From NCBI RefSeq assembly GCF_014874095.1, contig NZ_JADBEB010000001.1, positions 5,828,001-5,892,000 on the forward strand: DNA of 64,000 nucleotides, written 5' to 3'. The translations under genes were made by a program, and so were the position numbers. The stretch's first letter is position 1, and every line of letters begins with the position of its first letter. The notes under the pieces are model-generated. The model searched no databases. It was not told the DNA's origin and saw nothing but the letters and a program-made list of their open reading frames with translations. Source of the stretch: Plantactinospora soyae (GTDB lineage Bacteria; Actinomycetota; Actinomycetes; Mycobacteriales; Micromonosporaceae). Shown piece by piece: positions 60,776-64,000 of this stretch.

Positions 60776-61602
60776 GCGGTACGGCATCCGAGCCGGCGCT
60801 GCACCGCCCCGGTTTCGGCATCTCCACGAACGTCGGGCACGCGAACGCCCAGCGGATCGAACTGCGCCGCTACGACCTGGTCGACGACCTGATCGGGCAC
60901 ACCTCGTACACCGAGACGCTGCTGCTCACCGTGACCGGTCGGCGGCCCTCCGCCGCGCAGGTCGGAGCGGTGGACGCCGTGCTGGTCAGCCTGGTCGACC
61001 ACGGGATGCAGCCGAGCGCCCTGGCCGCCCGCCTGACCTACTCGGCGGCGCCGGACGCGCTCCAGGGCGCGCTGGCCGCCGGTGTGCTGGGTGCGGGCAG
61101 CTCGCTGCTCGGCTCGATGGAGCAGGCCGGCAAGCTGTTGGCCGACATCGGAGCCGAGGTACGCGCCGGCACCGGTCCCCGGGGCGCCGCCGAGCGCGCG
61201 GTCAACCGGATCCTCGACGACGGCCGGCGGGTGCCCGGGTTCGGGCACGGGCTGCACCGCGACGGTGATCCTCGGGCGATCCGCCTGCTGGAGGTCGCGA
61301 GCGAGCTGGGCGTCGCGGTCGAGGAGACCGGTTGGCTCGCCGCGGTCGGCGCCGCGATCGAGGAACGGACCGGTCGTCGACTCGTCGTGAACGCCACCGG
61401 CGCGGCCGCGACGATCCTGCTCGGCGTCGGCATCCCCTGGCACCTGCACCGGGGACTGGCGATCATCAGCCGCACCGCCGGGCTGCTCGCGCACATCGGC
61501 GAGGAACTCGACCAGCCGATCGCCCCACAGGTACGCAACGCGCTGCGCGAGGCCAGCTGGCTGACCGAGGAGCACGGCCCGACGGGAGGACCCGATGCAT
61601 GA
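60772..61602 (+). CDS. Citryl-CoA lyase / citrate-synthase-like protein
   Basis: This 276-residue protein, ATG overlapping the preceding stop, is citrate-synthase-like but short. It has STNVGHANAQRIELRRYDLVDDLIGHTSYTETLLLTVTGRRP, then GFGHGLHRDGDPRA with the catalytic His, and a C-terminal region without the usual large-domain end. Such short proteins are annotated as citryl-CoA lyases and cleave or form citryl-type CoA thioesters. With the CoA ligase upstream, activation then retro-aldol cleavage of a hydroxy-dicarboxylate is plausible. Confidence 0.82.
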   Translation: MSGTASEPALHRPGFGISTNVGHANAQRIELRRYDLVDDLIGHTSYTETLLLTVTGRRPSAAQVGAVDAVLVSLVDHGMQPSALAARLTYSAAPDALQGALAAGVLGAGSSLLGSMEQAGKLLADIGAEVRAGTGPRGAAERAVNRILDDGRRVPGFGHGLHRDGDPRAIRLLEVASELGVAVEETGWLAAVGAAIEERTGRRLVVNATGAAATILLGVGIPWHLHRGLAIISRTAGLLAHIGEELDQPIAPQVRNALREASWLTEEHGPTGGPDA

Positions 61603-62557
61603 CCCGTCGGCGATCGTCGGCAACAGCACCGGCTGGGCGCCGTTCGTCTGCGAGCGCTGGCGGGCCGAGCGGGTCCGGGAGGTGTCCGGGCTCGTCCAGC
61701 ACCCCTACCTGCCGGTGGACGGCCGGGCCGAGCTGGTTCCGCCGTCCTTCCTGAGCGCGCAGTACGTGGACGCCTTCGACCTGGGCATCCCGGACGCGCC
61801 CGCCCGGCTCAACGGCGGGAACGCGTGCCGCTGGCTGGCGGACGTACGGGTCGGCGAGGCGCTCGAACGCAACTCGACGGTGGTCGACGTCGAGGTCAAG
61901 CGTGGCCGGACCGGCCGGCTGGAGCTCTACACCATCGAGACGGTGTACCGCCGGACCGCCGACTCCCGGGCGGAGGTGGCGAAGCTCCGGTACACCGCGA
62001 TCCGGCGGTTCCCGCAGTCACCGACAGCCCCGTCAGCTTCACCCGGTCCGCGGCCGACCGGGAATGGCCGGCCGACCGGGGCGGAGCTGCCCGAGGGCGC
62101 GACCCGGGTCTTCACCGCCACCGTGTCTCCCCGGGACGTCGTCCGGTACGCGGTCGCCACCGAGGACCTCTACGAGGCGCACTACGACGAGTCCGCCGCA
62201 CGGGCCAGTGGTCTGCCCGGGACCATCGTGCACGGGCTGTTGAAGCTGGCCTGGCTGGCCCGGGGCGCACTGGAGTACGGCGGCACCGGCAGCGTGCTGC
62301 GGGAGCTGTCGGCCTCGTACCGGGGAATGGACCTGGTCAAGGACGACTTCACGGTCTGGGTCGCGCCCGAACCGGCCGGAACCGGGGCCACCGGAACAAG
62401 GTTGCACCTGTTCGGGCAGTCCCGGGGTGGCGCGATCTCCACCGTCGGCACCGCCGTTGTCGAACCGGTGCCGACCTCGTCGATATCCAGCGCGGCCGGG
62501 GCGAGCCCGGACCGCGCGCGTACCCAGACTCGATTTCAGACGCAGGAAGAGGAGTGA
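61595..62557 (+). CDS. MaoC-like double-hotdog hydratase
   Basis: This 320-residue protein overlaps the lyase gene by 8 bases. An N-terminal hotdog domain (about 1-150, with RLNGGNACRWLADVRVGEALERNSTVVDVEVKRGRTG) and a C-terminal one (about 165-295, RDVVRYAVATEDLYEAHYDESAARASGLPGTIVHG) resemble MaoC/FAS1-type dehydratases. A Pro/Ser-rich linker separates the halves and a polar tail follows. It probably hydrates an enoyl-CoA or dehydrates a hydroxyacyl-CoA in the operon's pathway. Confidence 0.85.
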   Translation: MHDPSAIVGNSTGWAPFVCERWRAERVREVSGLVQHPYLPVDGRAELVPPSFLSAQYVDAFDLGIPDAPARLNGGNACRWLADVRVGEALERNSTVVDVEVKRGRTGRLELYTIETVYRRTADSRAEVAKLRYTAIRRFPQSPTAPSASPGPRPTGNGRPTGAELPEGATRVFTATVSPRDVVRYAVATEDLYEAHYDESAARASGLPGTIVHGLLKLAWLARGALEYGGTGSVLRELSASYRGMDLVKDDFTVWVAPEPAGTGATGTRLHLFGQSRGGAISTVGTAVVEPVPTSSISSAAGASPDRARTQTRFQTQEEE

Positions 62558-64000
62558 GTGTCGTGGGTCAACCCGCCACCGCAGAATTCGACGCCGACCT
62601 GCTGCCCGGCGAGCCCGGTCGGACCCTGCTCGTCGCCGGGAAGTGGACGACGGCCGAGACGACGTTCGACGTACTCGACCCGGCGACGCTCGAGGTCGTC
62701 GGGCGGGCCGCCGACGCGGGGGAGTCGGAGGCCCGAGCCGCGGTCGAGGCGGCGGTGGCCGCGTACGACGGCTGGCGCGCCGAGGCCGCCGAGGCACGGG
62801 CCACACGGCTGCGGGCCGCCGTGGACGCCATCCGCGCCCACGCCGAGGGACTCGCCCGGCTGCTGTCGGTCGAGAACGGCAAGCCGTACGCCGAGGCGTA
62901 CGGCGAGATCCTCCGGGGCGCCGCCATGCTCGAGTGGGGTGTCGAGGAGGGCCGTCGCGCGTACGGTCGGATCACCCCGTCCTCGGCCAACGGACGCGGC
63001 CTCGTCCTCACCTCCCCGGTCGGTCCGGCGCTGCTGATCACTCCGTGGAACTTCCCGGCGAGCATGCTTCTGCGCAAGATCGGGCTGTCGCTCGCCGCCG
63101 GTTCGCCGGTGGTGGCCAAGCCGGCGGAGCAGACCCCGCTCGTCGCGGTCGCCGTGACCAGGCTGATCAACGAGCAGCTTCCGCCCGGCGTGCTGAACGT
63201 GCTCACCACCTCGCGGCCCGCCGAGGTCGTCAACGCGGTGATGGACGATCCCCGGATCCGCAAGGTGAGCTTCACCGGCTCCACCGAGGTGGGGCTGAGC
63301 CTGGCCCGCCGGCCGGGCGCCGTGCTGCGGCGCGTCTCGCTGGAGATGGGCGGCCACTCGCCGGCCATCGTCTTTCCCGACGCCGACCTGCACAGCACGG
63401 TCGACAACCTCATGTTCGCGAAGTTCCCCAACGCGGGCCAGAGCTGCATCTCGGTCAACCGGCTGTTCGTGCACCGCTCCCTGGTGGCCGAACTGACCGG
63501 CCGGCTCGCCGAGCGGATCGCCGCGCTGCGCCTCGGGCGCGGGCTCACCGCCGGGGTGACGACCGGGCCGCTGATCGACTTCGCCGGCCTCGCCAAGGTG
63601 GAACGGCACGTCGCGGACGCGGTCGCGAAGGGGGCGACCGTGCTCGTCGGCGGCAACCGTTGGACGCCGGACGACCCTCGGCTCAGGGGCGCCTTCCACG
63701 AGCCGACCCTGCTGACCGACGTGCACGAGGGGATGGAGATCGCCTCCGAGGAGACCTTCGGGCCGGTGCTTCCCGTCTACCCGTTCGACGATGGCGAGGA
63801 CGTGATCGCCCGCGCGAACGACACCACGTACGGCCTCGCCGCGTACGTGTTCGGCGCGGACTTCAACCGGCTCTGGGACGCGATGGAACGTCTCGAGTTC
63901 GGCGTCATCGGAGTCAACGACGCCTTCCCCAACCGCCCGGAGCTGCCGTTTGGGGGCTTCAAGAACAGCGGCCAGGGCCGCGAGGGCGGCACCGAGGGCA
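62554..64000 (+). CDS. Aldehyde dehydrogenase, 3' end outside window
   Basis: At least 482 residues are visible. The GTG at 62554 overlaps the hydratase stop (GTGA); a GTG at 62563 with GAGGAG at good spacing is an alternative. Family blocks present are LLITPWNFPASMLL, SFTGSTEVGLSLA, LEMGGHSP with the general-base Glu, nucleophile Cys in NAGQSCISVNRLF, and SEETFGPVLPVYPF and PFGGFKNSGQGREGG near the window end. Only a few C-terminal residues are missing. It resembles succinate-semialdehyde-type dehydrogenases and would oxidise the aldehyde product of the operon's pathway. Confidence 0.92.
   Translation, partial: MSVVGQPATAEFDADLLPGEPGRTLLVAGKWTTAETTFDVLDPATLEVVGRAADAGESEARAAVEAAVAAYDGWRAEAAEARATRLRAAVDAIRAHAEGLARLLSVENGKPYAEAYGEILRGAAMLEWGVEEGRRAYGRITPSSANGRGLVLTSPVGPALLITPWNFPASMLLRKIGLSLAAGSPVVAKPAEQTPLVAVAVTRLINEQLPPGVLNVLTTSRPAEVVNAVMDDPRIRKVSFTGSTEVGLSLARRPGAVLRRVSLEMGGHSPAIVFPDADLHSTVDNLMFAKFPNAGQSCISVNRLFVHRSLVAELTGRLAERIAALRLGRGLTAGVTTGPLIDFAGLAKVERHVADAVAKGATVLVGGNRWTPDDPRLRGAFHEPTLLTDVHEGMEIASEETFGPVLPVYPFDDGEDVIARANDTTYGLAAYVFGADFNRLWDAMERLEFGVIGVNDAFPNRPELPFGGFKNSGQGREGGTEG

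Noticed and set aside
1-64000. CRISPR arrays, rRNA or tRNA genes
   Set aside because: No spaced direct repeats, rRNA-like stretches or cloverleaf-type segments were recognised on reading; a covariance-model scan was not possible here.

Overview
The window is GC-rich DNA from an actinomycete. Frequent GTG starts, dense ATGA/GTGA start-stop overlaps, a SARP-type regulator, an MbtH-like protein, EfeUOB, an IdeR-type iron box and CBM2 secreted enzymes all fit; Micromonosporaceae is my best guess, but that is inference. I saw no rRNA, tRNA or CRISPR array.

Layout. (1) 1-3775: the 3' part of a rifampicin phosphotransferase gene and zwf. (2) 3813-11761: a two-gene ABC exporter, a radical SAM protein, an Stf0-type sulfotransferase, and then, divergently, a methyltransferase and a PLOD-like glycosyltransferase. 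(3) 11749-21879: a 10.1-kb unit bounded by 25-bp terminal inverted repeats and flanked by a perfect 10-bp target duplication. It sits in the last codons of the glycosyltransferase gene and carries a BlaI/M56 pair, a PadR-ABC-FtsX operon, the EfeUOB iron importer and a broken IS4-type transposase. Removing the unit restores an 11-codon longer glycosyltransferase. (4) 21880-41820: what appears to be the continuation of the interrupted cluster, with a glycosyltransferase-NADAR fusion, a B12-type radical SAM protein, a histidine phosphatase, two methyltransferases, an AsnRS-like catalytic core, an MbtH-like protein, a two-component system, a SARP regulator, a glycosyltransferase-aminotransferase fusion, another methyltransferase, a PhyH dioxygenase, an APH-type kinase, a MetRS, an S66 (MccF-like) peptidase, a ProRS-like protein and a ChbG/YdjC deacetylase. 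(5) 41850-44969: a second PadR-ABC-FtsX operon. (6) 45031-64000: an aldehyde dehydrogenase, a DUF4132 pair, an ArsR-CDF metal operon with a 39-codon coupled ORF, secreted enzymes, HxlR/RidA with a phosphotransferase relic, a TIM-barrel protein behind a large palindrome, MarR, and a four-gene acyl-CoA/citryl-CoA-lyase/hydratase/aldehyde-dehydrogenase operon that runs off the end.

The most interesting part is regions 2 plus 4. They look like one large specialised-metabolite locus with no PKS, NRPS or recognisable RiPP precursor in view. Instead the locus has three aminoacyl-tRNA-synthetase-type proteins, sugar- and sulfate-transfer enzymes, two radical SAM enzymes, four methyltransferases, two unusual glycosyltransferase fusions and possible self-protection genes (S66 peptidase, MetRS, APH kinase, ABC exporters). 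A working hypothesis is a glycosylated, sulfated aminoacyl- or nucleotide-type product that interferes with, or is built using, tRNA synthetase chemistry. The sequence shows the gene content; the product is inference.
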